Shown here piece by piece: positions 17,167 through 25,777 of a stretch of DNA of 64,000 nt. How positions within the stretch are numbered: position 1 is the first letter of the stretch; the number at the start of each line of letters is the position of its first letter. This DNA is from Pseudomonadales bacterium (lineage in GTDB: Bacteria; Pseudomonadota; Gammaproteobacteria; Pseudomonadales; Azotimanducaceae): positions 434,001 through 498,000 of the forward strand of contig JAEPOO010000001.1 of assembly GCA_017642855.1 (NCBI GenBank), given 5' to 3'. The notes beneath the pieces were generated by a model that was not told the DNA's origin, did no database searches, and saw only the letters and a program-made list of their open reading frames with translations. The translations under genes and the position numbers were made by a program.

Positions 17167-18267
17167 CTAGCTTTCTTTCTTCTCGTCTTTAGGTCGTGGC
17201 TGAATTGCTACAACCCTCTTGTTGACTTGATATACGCGGCTGGTGATTTCGGATGAATGATGATCAAGCAACTGTTGGGCGTGCGGAGTGCTTGTCGCGG
17301 ATGCAGGTGTCTTTCTTAGATCGTGTTCGGTGAAACGTTCGTTTCCCGCCTGAACCCATTTAGCCATGGACCGATTCCATATGGAGTTGAAACCGCTAGG
17401 CTTTCCCAATGCATGCCCATGTTGATCAAACAATTCGCCGTTAACCATAGGCAGATACGGCTGCCCCCGTCGGTTTGCGAATAAGTAAATCGAGTTAACC
17501 GGTTGGCTTTGCTTGTACACAAGAACTCGCTCCAATGTGTCTTTGAGCTGACCCTCATCATCCCAAGGGTAGACTTTTGGTTTGGAATTATTCTTTCTTC
17601 GGACTGCGTTCAATCCAGTGTCAGTTATATCGTGAATTGTCAGTGACAGAATGGATTGTTTATCTAATCCAGTGATTAACTTAAGTGGAATGTAGGCTTT
17701 GAGAAGTTTGCTCGCATAGTTTTCTATGAAGTCTTCTACCTCCTCATAGGTAACAAGTCGGTTCCTGGGCGGGTTTCCCTTAAATCTCATTCCCCTCAGT
17801 TTGTTCTCGGCTAAAAAGCCGTGTTCTTCTGCCACACTTAACATGTGTCTAAGAAGACTCACGACTTCTTTCGCAGTCTTTCTTCCACGCATTCCAACTA
17901 ACGTTGTGTATAACTGTCTCGCATGACTTTTCTCAATTTGATCCAGTCGCATCTTGCCAACCGCAGCACGGATCGAAGGTAAGTACTGTTCTTTGTTTGA
18001 TCTGGTTCCAACAGAGTTGGCGGTCATTTCTGTAGTTTCATAGAACAAGATCAAGTCTTCTACGGACTTTACATCTCCAACTTGTGGCTCATCGTGGATT
18101 GGAAGTTCAGCCAATGTCGCGTAAGCCTCTCTAAGGGTTTTTCCAAGAGGAACCCATCGCTTTTCAAACAAAGATTGATACCGGTTCGGTACGACGAAGT
18201 AGTACTGCCCGTGCTTGAGATGTACGTGCCTAGGCAGGTCTTTGTTATGGAGTCTTTTTCTTCCCAT
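17167..18267 (-). CDS. Tyrosine-recombinase integrase of the element
   Basis: This 366-residue integrase has an N-terminal arm-binding segment, a core-binding SAM-like region (about 70-160) and a catalytic domain. HDLR is at 315-318, His is at 336/337 in LLDHHSSE and the nucleophile Tyr is at 346 (SRVYQV). The usual first catalytic Arg, expected in the TGxR turn, appears as TGLDKQ at 199-204 with Asp202 in its place, which is unusual. The gene lies next to attL and points toward the tRNA, the normal layout for tRNA-targeting islands. Its start overlaps the excisionase-like gene by 23 bases. Confidence 0.92.
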   Translation of the reverse strand: MGRKRLHNKDLPRHVHLKHGQYYFVVPNRYQSLFEKRWVPLGKTLREAYATLAELPIHDEPQVGDVKSVEDLILFYETTEMTANSVGTRSNKEQYLPSIRAAVGKMRLDQIEKSHARQLYTTLVGMRGRKTAKEVVSLLRHMLSVAEEHGFLAENKLRGMRFKGNPPRNRLVTYEEVEDFIENYASKLLKAYIPLKLITGLDKQSILSLTIHDITDTGLNAVRRKNNSKPKVYPWDDEGQLKDTLERVLVYKQSQPVNSIYLFANRRGQPYLPMVNGELFDQHGHALGKPSGFNSIWNRSMAKWVQAGNERFTEHDLRKTPASATSTPHAQQLLDHHSSEITSRVYQVNKRVVAIQPRPKDEKKES

Positions 18268-18499
18268 GAAGTCTCTCTAAAGCTTGAAAATCTATCGTAC
18301 TCGCAGGTCTCGATGAGGGGGTTGTTTCTGCGTGGCTGGGCAGAGATTCGACGAAGTTCGAACTAACCAGATAGCGAGGTTTCGCACCAGGGATGATCTT
18401 GTGCGGAATAATCCCGCTTCTACACCAACGAGCGATAGTCGCGGGTGACTTACCGACCAGGCACCCAGCCTCCTTTGTTGATATCCAGGTTCTCTTCAT
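18245..18499 (-). CDS. Excisionase-like helix-turn-helix protein (MerR/AlpA type)
   Basis: This 84-residue protein opens with WISTKEAGCLVGKSPATIAR, then WCRSGIIPHKII and KPRYLV, the winged HTH pattern of AlpA/Xis/MerR-like DNA-binding proteins. It is translated ahead of the integrase with an overlap. It probably directs excision and may repress the int-xis promoter. Dyad repeats lie directly upstream of its start. Confidence 0.82.
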   Translation of the reverse strand: MKRTWISTKEAGCLVGKSPATIARWCRSGIIPHKIIPGAKPRYLVSSNFVESLPSHAETTPSSRPASTIDFQALERLHGKKKTP

Positions 18500-18509
18500 A
18501 CAGCCATCT

Positions 18510-18576
18510 CATTACTAGAGATGATGAGCATAATCATTTATAATGATATAATATGCAAATATTATTCATAGTAATG
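18510..18576. promoter_or_regulatory. Nested inverted repeats: int/xis - RHH divergent control region
   Basis: In this very A+T-rich gap CATTACTA (18510-18517) faces its complement TAGTAATG (18569-18576). ATCATT/AATGAT (18533-18547) and AATAT/ATATT (18550-18563) are nested inside. The array sits between the divergent excisionase and ribbon-helix-helix genes and fits operators for one or both small regulators. Confidence 0.55.
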
Positions 18577-18625
18577 ATGTAGATAGTCACTTTCCGACCC
18601 CCTTTCACATATTTCAGGAGTAAGC

Positions 18626-18814
18626 ATGGTAACAACCAACCACATTGAACTTCCCAGTAAACATCGAATTTCGATAACCATCCCAGATGAGTTGTATAGA
18701 GACACCATCGACGAAGTATCTCGCCGGAAAAAAGCTCACCTTTCAAACGCAAGTGTTTCAGGAGTAATCGGAGATGCAGTTTGTGAGTTTTTGTCGAAGG
18801 AGAGCCATCGATGA
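18626..18814 (+). CDS. Small ribbon-helix-helix-like regulator
   Basis: This 62-residue protein contains HRISITIPDELYRDTIDEVS, the strand-helix opening of ribbon-helix-helix DNA-binding proteins, followed by a second helix with GVIGDAVCEFL. A good ribosome site (AGGAG) precedes the ATG. The stop overlaps the next gene (ATGA). It probably binds the nested dyads upstream. It could also serve as an antitoxin-like partner of the following gene, but no toxin fold is recognised there. Confidence 0.7.
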   Translation: MVTTNHIELPSKHRISITIPDELYRDTIDEVSRRKKAHLSNASVSGVIGDAVCEFLSKESHR

Positions 18815-19320
18815 GTTCTCGCTATGCGGAAGAATGGTTACCAATGTGTTTTGGGAAGCACAAAGGAAGAACGCTGCCACAGATAATGTTTGTTGATGCA
18901 GACTGGTTCTACTGGTGTGTTGAGGAAGGCGTCTTCAAAAACTCTCAACCTGAAGTGCGAAGACAAGCTCGTAGAATCTATGATTGCTCAAGGTCTATCG
19001 CTATCCCTGAGCGACTTGGCCGGGACATGGTTGTAGAACACTATCTCCATCCGTACGACGGGTACTACGACCATTTCAATATAGTCCCCCGAACCTTGCC
19101 GCCTCACGTTGGTGAATCTAGAACGTACCGTTCAGACGTAATCGATATGCATGCCCCACGTGAGCATCATTCGATGGATAAACTCGGATTCAGGAATTTC
19201 ATTTGGAGTCTAAAGAGTGAGTTCTTCGATGATCCTTCGTACGTCATGAACAAGAAGCGATCAGAAGCCTTCTTTAACGATCTGAGCAACTTTCGCCTGC
19301 CTTCTGACCGTGAGAATTAG
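18811..19320 (+). CDS. ExoX-C/DUF3820-like protein of the element
   Basis: This 169-residue protein has an N-terminal motif MCFGKHKGRTLPQI followed by DADWFYWCVE. This is the short domain found at the C-terminus of exodeoxyribonuclease X and in DUF3820 proteins, thought to contact nucleic acid. No nuclease catalytic acids of the DnaQ type accompany it. The remaining 110 residues are unrecognised. It is translationally coupled to the ribbon-helix-helix gene. Confidence 0.55.
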   Translation: MSSRYAEEWLPMCFGKHKGRTLPQIMFVDADWFYWCVEEGVFKNSQPEVRRQARRIYDCSRSIAIPERLGRDMVVEHYLHPYDGYYDHFNIVPRTLPPHVGESRTYRSDVIDMHAPREHHSMDKLGFRNFIWSLKSEFFDDPSYVMNKKRSEAFFNDLSNFRLPSDREN

Positions 19321-19490
19321 CGAAGCATTGAATGTCTATATAGGCATTTGATGTTTCTACAGCAGTGGAGAACGCGCTACACCAGACGATCCGCAATTTG
19401 GAGGCAATTCCACAATCGATTCTAGCCCAATGAACGTTTAACTTTCTGCGGATGGTATGCTGGTGCACATCCGAAACAGTGAGATCACAT

Positions 19491-20645
19491 ATGGCACTCA
19501 TAAGGGAGGCGCTAGAAGAAATCGCTGGAGGCTGGTCAACTTATAAAGATCTCCAGACTGTAGATAGCTCAAAACCGATTCATGAATTGGTTGTTGAAAC
19601 GCTCCCGAACATTCTCCTGTCTAAACTTAAGGACTCCTCCTACATCAAGGTGCAGGGCTCGACTGGCCTGGGAAACATAACCGCCGCGCCTTGGGTGGCA
19701 ACTTTCGATACTCGAATAACTAGGTCAGCAGCTCAGGGCTACTACGTGGTCTATCTCTACTCTGTAGACATGCAATCACTCTTTCTGTGTTTTGGTTTGG
19801 GTGCGACACAATTTAACGAAGCTTTTACAAGAAAGGCTGATGTCTATGCAGCTATGGAAGCAGCACGAGAGCGGTTGTTCGAAGTAGTTGTGCGTCACTT
19901 GCCAAATAGACTCAATAACAGATTAGAAGCAGGAGACATTGATCTTGGGGCAACGACCTCCAACAAATTGCACAGAGATTACGAACGAGGCAACGTGTTT
20001 TCTCTAAAGTACGAGCTCAAGAACTTACCAAGTGAAGAAGAGCTAATTGAAGATTACGGGGCAATCGTTAGTTTCATGCGAAGAGTTGTTGAAGACCCTT
20101 TAACTCCCGACCCGTTAGCCCTACTGAAAGGAACAACAGACCTAGCTTCCCGGGAACTAAAGCTAGTAAGCCTCGACTTTGAACCACGTAAGGCAAAGTC
20201 GAGCGGTAGTACCGGTGGCTACGGAAGCGGCTACTCAAAGAATGCCAAGATAATTGGAGATCAGGGCGAGCTAGTTGTACTTGAATTCGAACGCAATGCG
20301 TTGAGAGCGCTGGGACGCAATGACCTAGCAGAAAAAGTTGTACACGAAGAAGCAATCGGGAACCGGCCGGGTTGGGATATCACATCCTACGATGAGGCTG
20401 GTGACAAAAAGCTGATAGAGGTGAAGTCTACTCAGAGTAAGACCATGAATTCCCTTGAGATAACCCGCAATGAATGGGAAGCAGCCAGGAATCACCGAGA
20501 TTCCTACCATTTGTATCTGGTGACCAACGTCCTATCACCGAAACCCACCATCGAAGTGCTCAGAAACCCCGTAGACTATGTTGATTCTTCGAAACTGATT
20601 CTGGAACCGCTTAGGTTTCAGCTAGACCTTAGGAGTACTGATTGA
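19491..20645 (+). CDS. DUF3578 (McrB N-like) - DUF3883 nuclease fusion, type IV restriction-like
   Basis: From the ATG at 19491 the protein has 384 residues; an in-frame ATG at 19452 would add 13. The N-terminal about 170 residues match the MrcB/DUF3578 pattern: GSTGLGN at 56-62, APWVATFD and TRSAAQGYYVVYLYS, a domain found in modified-base-dependent restriction proteins. After a Gly/Ser-rich linker the C-terminal part is DUF3883, a PD-(D/E)xK fold with GDQGE, WDI at 295-297 and IEVKST at 309-314. The combination suggests an enzyme that recognises (modified) DNA and cuts it. It is the first gene of a four-gene overlapping operon. Confidence 0.82.
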   Translation: MALIREALEEIAGGWSTYKDLQTVDSSKPIHELVVETLPNILLSKLKDSSYIKVQGSTGLGNITAAPWVATFDTRITRSAAQGYYVVYLYSVDMQSLFLCFGLGATQFNEAFTRKADVYAAMEAARERLFEVVVRHLPNRLNNRLEAGDIDLGATTSNKLHRDYERGNVFSLKYELKNLPSEEELIEDYGAIVSFMRRVVEDPLTPDPLALLKGTTDLASRELKLVSLDFEPRKAKSSGSTGGYGSGYSKNAKIIGDQGELVVLEFERNALRALGRNDLAEKVVHEEAIGNRPGWDITSYDEAGDKKLIEVKSTQSKTMNSLEITRNEWEAARNHRDSYHLYLVTNVLSPKPTIEVLRNPVDYVDSSKLILEPLRFQLDLRSTD

Positions 20646-21007
20646 GTGAAATGAACATTGAGGAGATACAGAATCGATTGAGAGAATTTGCCCGTGAGCG
20701 AGACTGGGAGCAGTTTCATTCTCCCAAGAATCTTGCAGCTGCGCTAAGTGTCGAAGCAGCGGAGATATTGGAGCATTTTCAGTGGTTAGATTCTGAGGCG
20801 TCTATGAGCCTCTCAGAGGAAAAAAAGTCAGAAGTTGCCGAAGAAATAGCTGACGTGTTGAATTACCTGCTGAGGCTTTCAGACGTGCTACAGATCGACC
20901 TTGAAACTGCTGTAAACAACAAGATGAAGATCAATGCTGAAAAGTACCCTGCTGACAAAGTTAGGGGAAGCTCGAAAAAGTACAACGAGTACCAGACCAA
21001 GGAATGA
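20642..21007 (+). CDS. MazG-like nucleotide pyrophosphohydrolase (dCTPase/RS21-C6 type)
   Basis: This protein of about 120 residues has the all-alpha NTP pyrophosphohydrolase signature: an ExxE helix in SVEAAEILEHFQWL and an ExxD helix in EEIADVLNYLLRL, which hold Mg2+. The compact single-domain form resembles dCTPP1/RS21-C6 enzymes that hydrolyse dNTPs to dNMP and pyrophosphate. The start is a TTG overlapping the upstream stop; an ATG at 20651 is an alternative. It overlaps the helicase gene by four bases. In a defence setting it could deplete or screen modified nucleotides, which is inference. Confidence 0.83.
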   Translation: MSEMNIEEIQNRLREFARERDWEQFHSPKNLAAALSVEAAEILEHFQWLDSEASMSLSEEKKSEVAEEIADVLNYLLRLSDVLQIDLETAVNNKMKINAEKYPADKVRGSSKKYNEYQTKE

Positions 21008-22878
21008 TCGTTTACTCGGATACAAAGGAAAGGTTCGTAAATGACGTTCGTCAAAACGTCATACATACAAAGCTACTAAAAACAGTCAGAGAACTCGGGC
21101 TACCGGCTGGATCGCCCGGTGAAGTCGAGTCATGGCGAAATTCAATGCAGTTTATGCGCAATGTCGTTGATGCCCCTGAGATACCGAATAACGCGGGGAT
21201 TTCCATTGAGTACGCAATCCCGCTAACAAGCAAAAGAATCGATTTTATTATTTCAGGGAAAGACGAAATCGGGACGGAACATGCAGTTATCATTGAGCTA
21301 AAACAATGGAGCAAAGTAGAAAAAACTAACAAGGATGGGGTTGTCTCTACCTATGTTGGGCAAAGGGTTCGCGAGGTCAGTCATCCTTCATATCAAGCTT
21401 GGACCTATGCCGCATTGATCAACGACTATAACGAAACTGTCCGGCAAGAGGATATCCAGCTCAAACCTTGTGCTTACCTTCATAATCTGGATTCTGACTC
21501 TGAAATTTCTGACCCTTGCTATCAGCATCACATCGACAGAGCACCGATCTTCGCTGCGGCGGATACATTAAAACTTCAGGATTTCGTTAAGCGATACGTT
21601 AGTCAAGGAGACAACACCGACATTATGTATCGCATTGAGAATGGGAGGATTCGGCCTTCCAAAGCACTTGCGGACGAGTTGACCAGTCTCCTCGTAGGAA
21701 ATCCCTCATTTCTAATGATCGATGACCAAAAGATAGTTTATGAAACTGCACTTGCAATGGTGCAAGCGAACAGAGAAGACAAAAAGCAAGTCCTGATTGT
21801 GAAAGGCGGTCCCGGAACCGGCAAATCAGTAGTAGCGATTAATCTACTAGTCGAACTTACTAATCGTGGCAATCTGGTGCAGTACGTCTCAAAAAACCAG
21901 GCGCCGAGAGAGGTTTATGCCGCGAAACTCAGTGGAACCATGCGAAAGAATCGCATAAACAATCTGTTCAAAGGTTCATCCTCGTACACTGGGGTAGAGC
22001 CACATTCGTTTGATGCCTTGATTGTTGATGAAGCCCACCGGCTGATGGAGAAAAACCGTTACAACAGAGACAGCGACAATCAAGCAAAAGAGCTAATTCA
22101 AGCTTCTAAGACCTCTATTTTTCTTCTAGATGAGGATCAGATTGTCACGTGGGCTGACATTGGAAGAGAACAAGAAGTGGTTAGGTGGGCAGAGTACTTT
22201 GGTGCTGCGGTAGTTCGCTTGGATCTCGCTTCTCAGTTTCGTTGTAGCGGATCTGACGGCTATCTAGCCTGGTTGGACCACGTGCTTCAGATTCGTGAGA
22301 CAGCAAATTTCGAACTCACACAAAGCGATTTTGAGTTTCAAGTATTCGCTGACCCCAACAAGCTCAGAACCCACATTCGTAGTTTAAACACTGGAAACAA
22401 AGCTCGCCTCGTCGCTGGGTATTGCTGGGATTGGATTAGTGACTCTCGTAAGAAGAAAAACGATCCGAGTGCAATGGATATCAGGATCCCCGAGTTTGGT
22501 TTCGCGGCTCAATGGAACCTCGCCGACGATGGAAGTTTATGGCTGATCGCTCCGGAATCAGTAGAACAAATAGGCTGCATCCATACCTGCCAAGGGTTAG
22601 AGCTTGACCACGTTGGAGTAATCATAGGTCCAGATTTGATGGTTAGAGATGGCAGAATAGTTACTGATGCATCCCAACGCTCGAAAATGGACTCTTCGAT
22701 CAGAGGTTATAAAAAGTTACTTAACGAAAATCCTGAGAAAGCTTCGGCGAAAGCCGACCGCATAATAAAAAATACCTATAGAACTCTTCTTACCAGAGGG
22801 CAAAAGAGTTGCAGTATTTATTGCTGTGATCACGAAACTGAAGAGTATTTTAGGGCAGCGCTGAGACAACAAACTTGA
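21004..22878 (+). CDS. PD-(D/E)xK-like nuclease fused to DUF2075 (Schlafen-like) helicase
   Basis: This 624-residue protein has an N-terminal nuclease-like domain with RIDFII at 78-83 and IELKQW at 97-102, the acid and E-x-K arrangement of PD-(D/E)xK enzymes. A DUF2075 superfamily-1-like ATPase follows with Walker A GGPGTGKS at 268-275, Walker B DEAH at 342-345, a DEDQIV motif and the late motifs HTCQGLELDHVG and RTLLTRGQKS. Such proteins are common in bacterial defence islands. It overlaps both neighbours by four bases, so its product is made in step with the MazG-like enzyme and the membrane protein. Confidence 0.87.
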   Translation: MIVYSDTKERFVNDVRQNVIHTKLLKTVRELGLPAGSPGEVESWRNSMQFMRNVVDAPEIPNNAGISIEYAIPLTSKRIDFIISGKDEIGTEHAVIIELKQWSKVEKTNKDGVVSTYVGQRVREVSHPSYQAWTYAALINDYNETVRQEDIQLKPCAYLHNLDSDSEISDPCYQHHIDRAPIFAAADTLKLQDFVKRYVSQGDNTDIMYRIENGRIRPSKALADELTSLLVGNPSFLMIDDQKIVYETALAMVQANREDKKQVLIVKGGPGTGKSVVAINLLVELTNRGNLVQYVSKNQAPREVYAAKLSGTMRKNRINNLFKGSSSYTGVEPHSFDALIVDEAHRLMEKNRYNRDSDNQAKELIQASKTSIFLLDEDQIVTWADIGREQEVVRWAEYFGAAVVRLDLASQFRCSGSDGYLAWLDHVLQIRETANFELTQSDFEFQVFADPNKLRTHIRSLNTGNKARLVAGYCWDWISDSRKKKNDPSAMDIRIPEFGFAAQWNLADDGSLWLIAPESVEQIGCIHTCQGLELDHVGVIIGPDLMVRDGRIVTDASQRSKMDSSIRGYKKLLNENPEKASAKADRIIKNTYRTLLTRGQKSCSIYCCDHETEEYFRAALRQQT

Positions 22879-25100
22879 ACCGTATTCAAGAGTATCATCA
22901 GGCGTTTTTGCGACAGCTGTCAGTTAGTCGCGCGAGGCTATGGCACTACGCGAACAACCTCCTATACAACCTGATTTCTGGATATCGACAATACGCTCAC
23001 CAGTTATTCTGGTTGATAACGATCACGATCGCTGTTTTCGTTTTCGTGTTTGTGTACCTACCCTTTCACGACGCCGCAGCCGAATTCTTTTCGACAGACG
23101 ATCGTCTGAGTGATCTCAGGTCCGTGATACTAGCATTCGGTGCAGCAATGATTGGTGCTACAGCAATCGCGTTCTCACTCATCATGTTCGCGATGCAAGT
23201 CAATGTGGAGAGAATGCCATATGGGCTTTTTCGGAAATTTGGCGCTGACATCTATCTGCTATCTACGTTCATCGCAAGCTTCTTCTTCTCGCTTGTATTA
23301 ACTGGCGTATCGTTAGTACCCCACAGCTCACATGCACTTGCAGCTGTCCTTCTCGCTCTGCTCCTAATCTACCTGACACTATATTCTTTCTTTTTGGCGT
23401 ATCGACGCGCGCTAGCTCTTATTAATCCTAAACTTCAGCTTTTTTACATTGTGAGAGACGCACGTAGGAGCTTGGAAAAGTGGGGTGAAACAGCGAAGTT
23501 CTCGCTTCCGCTTATGAGCTCGTTCGATGAGGAGGGGGGAGAAGTAGACGAGAACCTAAAACTAGCTTCCTACTTCGGATTAACTAGTTCTGGAGCAGCT
23601 CTCGCAAAGGACTGTTGTGATCAGTGCGTCTCCTATTCCAGACGATATTCAGAACAAGGAGATCATGAGACTTCACAGTTTGCTCTTGATGCGCTTGTGG
23701 CGATAAATCGTGATTACGTAAGAATCAAAGGAGCGTCTTTCTTTTCTAACGACTGGCTGATTGAAAATCCGCTCGCCACGGACAACTTCCTAAACGAAAC
23801 GCTCGAGCATATGCGACGAAATGTGAAGCTCGGCCAGGCGCGCTCAGATGAAATTCAAATTGAACAAACGTTTCAGACGTTACATAAGTTATGCGTCACA
23901 TACGCAGGTGCTTCCTACGCTTCGCCTCACGCAACTTCAACACACGCTCAACTAGCTGCTGCTTACCTCTGCGACAGTGTGCTTAATTCAGCTGCTTCTG
24001 AGAGTGCAGACGTTGTAATGGAGGGAGTTTACCTCATGGGCGAAACCGGAAAGGTAATCGCCCAAAGTGACGTGTCTCAGGCAACGACAATAGTGGAGAA
24101 GATTGGCACGGTGTCGCTCGTGGGGGCTGTTAAACAAGACTTCAGACCAGTCACTCAAGTTGGTGTCCGCAAGCTGTCAGAAATGCTCATTAATATGTTC
24201 TTCTCAGAACAAGATATTCAGTTCGCAGCAGAAGACCTAACGAATCAAATCAAGCTTGTTGCTGAGATTTTTCTCAAGATTCCCGATTCTCCTCTCCAGG
24301 GTATTCATAAGAGTAATTTGGGGCCTTTCTACTCGTCCACAAGCCAAAGTTCTTTTGTCGCAAAGTTAACTCAGATTGTTAATTCACTGTTGGACAAAAA
24401 GGCAGGCGACGAGCAAGCGGAGCGAGTCATCCGAAACATCAATAAATGGGCGGATGGCATTTATCAATCTCAGAAGGAACTCTTGGTTTTGTCCGTGGCA
24501 CAAAAATCGGGTTTTACTTTTGACATGATCCACTGGTGTTGTCATTTGGCAAGGCTGTTGAATGGTCTCTCCACAAGCGATGCTTGCAGCGTCCACTATC
24601 GAGATGAGCTGCGGAAAAGTAGCCGCTGGCTAGTTTCTGCGCTCTCATGGGTTGAAGCTACGGAGGAGAATGCGCGGATCCTCGAAAACTACAACTTAAG
24701 CGACGAGCTATTCTTCACGTGCGTAGACGCTAAGCGAAGGGATTGCCTGCCTGAAGCGCTCTCGATTAATCAAACTTTTGTCGAGTGGTGGTGCTTAAAA
24801 TGTGGCCCACGGGCACAATCATGGGGCTTATTGGGCTCGACTCTCTACGGTGCCGCAATACTGTCTGTATTCTTGGGGCTAGATGACAAGCAACTAATCG
24901 ACAAACTGTTGGAAAGACTGAGTCAGGGAGATATCCCGATGGAATATAGAGTTCGTTCTGCAGATTCTTTGGAGGACAGCCTCTACAAAGCGGGATCTTA
25001 TGCTCGTTCGAGGATTGAAGGTGGACGCGATTTGGTTGATGACGAAAAACTAGAGCCGCTCCTACTCGCCCTTGTCGATGCGCTTAGAAACGCTACCTAG
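22875..25100 (+). CDS. Four-helix membrane protein with large cytosolic domain (DUF2254-like N-terminus)
   Basis: This 741-residue protein starts at a TTG overlapping the helicase stop. Four hydrophobic segments lie near residues 44-63, 85-107, 126-147 and 153-175. The block AMIGATAIAFSLIMFAMQ resembles DUF2254 membrane proteins, though only loosely. The remaining about 560 residues are predicted soluble and mostly helical, perhaps repeat-like, with no catalytic motif I can see. It is the last gene of the four-gene operon and could be a membrane-disrupting effector or an anchor for the nuclease complex; this is inference from architecture. Confidence 0.7.
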   Translation: MNRIQEYHQAFLRQLSVSRARLWHYANNLLYNLISGYRQYAHQLFWLITITIAVFVFVFVYLPFHDAAAEFFSTDDRLSDLRSVILAFGAAMIGATAIAFSLIMFAMQVNVERMPYGLFRKFGADIYLLSTFIASFFFSLVLTGVSLVPHSSHALAAVLLALLLIYLTLYSFFLAYRRALALINPKLQLFYIVRDARRSLEKWGETAKFSLPLMSSFDEEGGEVDENLKLASYFGLTSSGAALAKDCCDQCVSYSRRYSEQGDHETSQFALDALVAINRDYVRIKGASFFSNDWLIENPLATDNFLNETLEHMRRNVKLGQARSDEIQIEQTFQTLHKLCVTYAGASYASPHATSTHAQLAAAYLCDSVLNSAASESADVVMEGVYLMGETGKVIAQSDVSQATTIVEKIGTVSLVGAVKQDFRPVTQVGVRKLSEMLINMFFSEQDIQFAAEDLTNQIKLVAEIFLKIPDSPLQGIHKSNLGPFYSSTSQSSFVAKLTQIVNSLLDKKAGDEQAERVIRNINKWADGIYQSQKELLVLSVAQKSGFTFDMIHWCCHLARLLNGLSTSDACSVHYRDELRKSSRWLVSALSWVEATEENARILENYNLSDELFFTCVDAKRRDCLPEALSINQTFVEWWCLKCGPRAQSWGLLGSTLYGAAILSVFLGLDDKQLIDKLLERLSQGDIPMEYRVRSADSLEDSLYKAGSYARSRIEGGRDLVDDEKLEPLLLALVDALRNAT

Positions 25101-25120
25101 CAACAAGTTCTAATTCTGTT

Positions 25121-25747
25121 CTAAGCAACGGCATGCGATTCCCTTGCTCTGATCTTTGCGATAGTTGCGCGAGACGCTCCAGTAGCATTCTGTATTTCTG
25201 TGTAGGTCATCCCGTTATTCAGCATTTTGGCGATCCCATTGTTGCGATCTACATTTTCAGGCCTACCCCTATACGCACCAGCGGCTCTCGCCTTCGCTAT
25301 ACCTTGCGCTGAACGTTCCCTACGCAGCTCGTAATCTTTACAAGCCATTGTCGCGAGAATATCTATCAGCATAGCGTTAACAGCATCCAAAATTCCTCTT
25401 GTAACGTCATCGGTTTCTTCTAGTTCCAATGCCTTGTGGCTCGTAGGAAGGTCCTGCGCCACTACTTGTAACTCTTTCTGCTGAATAAGTAGCTTCAGCC
25501 TCATCCAGTCATCCCTGGTAAGTCTTGTCAGTCGATCTATCGATTCAACTAAAAGGACATCGCCTTCATTAGCCTCCTCGAGGAGTTTCATTAGTTCAGG
25601 TCTCTGCAGAGTTCGACCAGACTCATTCTCAAAGTAATAACTCGCAATTTTCTGGTTCTTATTCGCAACGAAGCTTGTCAGCGATTCTTTCGCTCGAGTT
25701 GCGTCTTGTTTTGCAGTGCTAGCTCTCAGATAAGCACGTATGAACAT
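25121..25747 (-). CDS. Serine site-specific recombinase (resolvase/invertase type)
   Basis: The ATG at 25747 gives 208 residues starting MFIRAYLRASTAKQDA, the standard N-terminus, with the catalytic Ser in RAST. The other landmarks are GDVLLVESIDRLTR, a long dimer helix and a C-terminal HTH (GMTYTEIQNATGASRATIAK) after an RGRP-type hinge. A 10-residue longer reading is less typical. It converges on the four-gene operon with only 20 bases between stops. Small resolvase/invertase enzymes act at sites close to their own gene; none was identified. Confidence 0.9.
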   Translation of the reverse strand: MFIRAYLRASTAKQDATRAKESLTSFVANKNQKIASYYFENESGRTLQRPELMKLLEEANEGDVLLVESIDRLTRLTRDDWMRLKLLIQQKELQVVAQDLPTSHKALELEETDDVTRGILDAVNAMLIDILATMACKDYELRRERSAQGIAKARAAGAYRGRPENVDRNNGIAKMLNNGMTYTEIQNATGASRATIAKIRARESHAVA

Positions 25748-25777
25748 AGTTGCTCCGACAATTACTTGATAGTTCAT

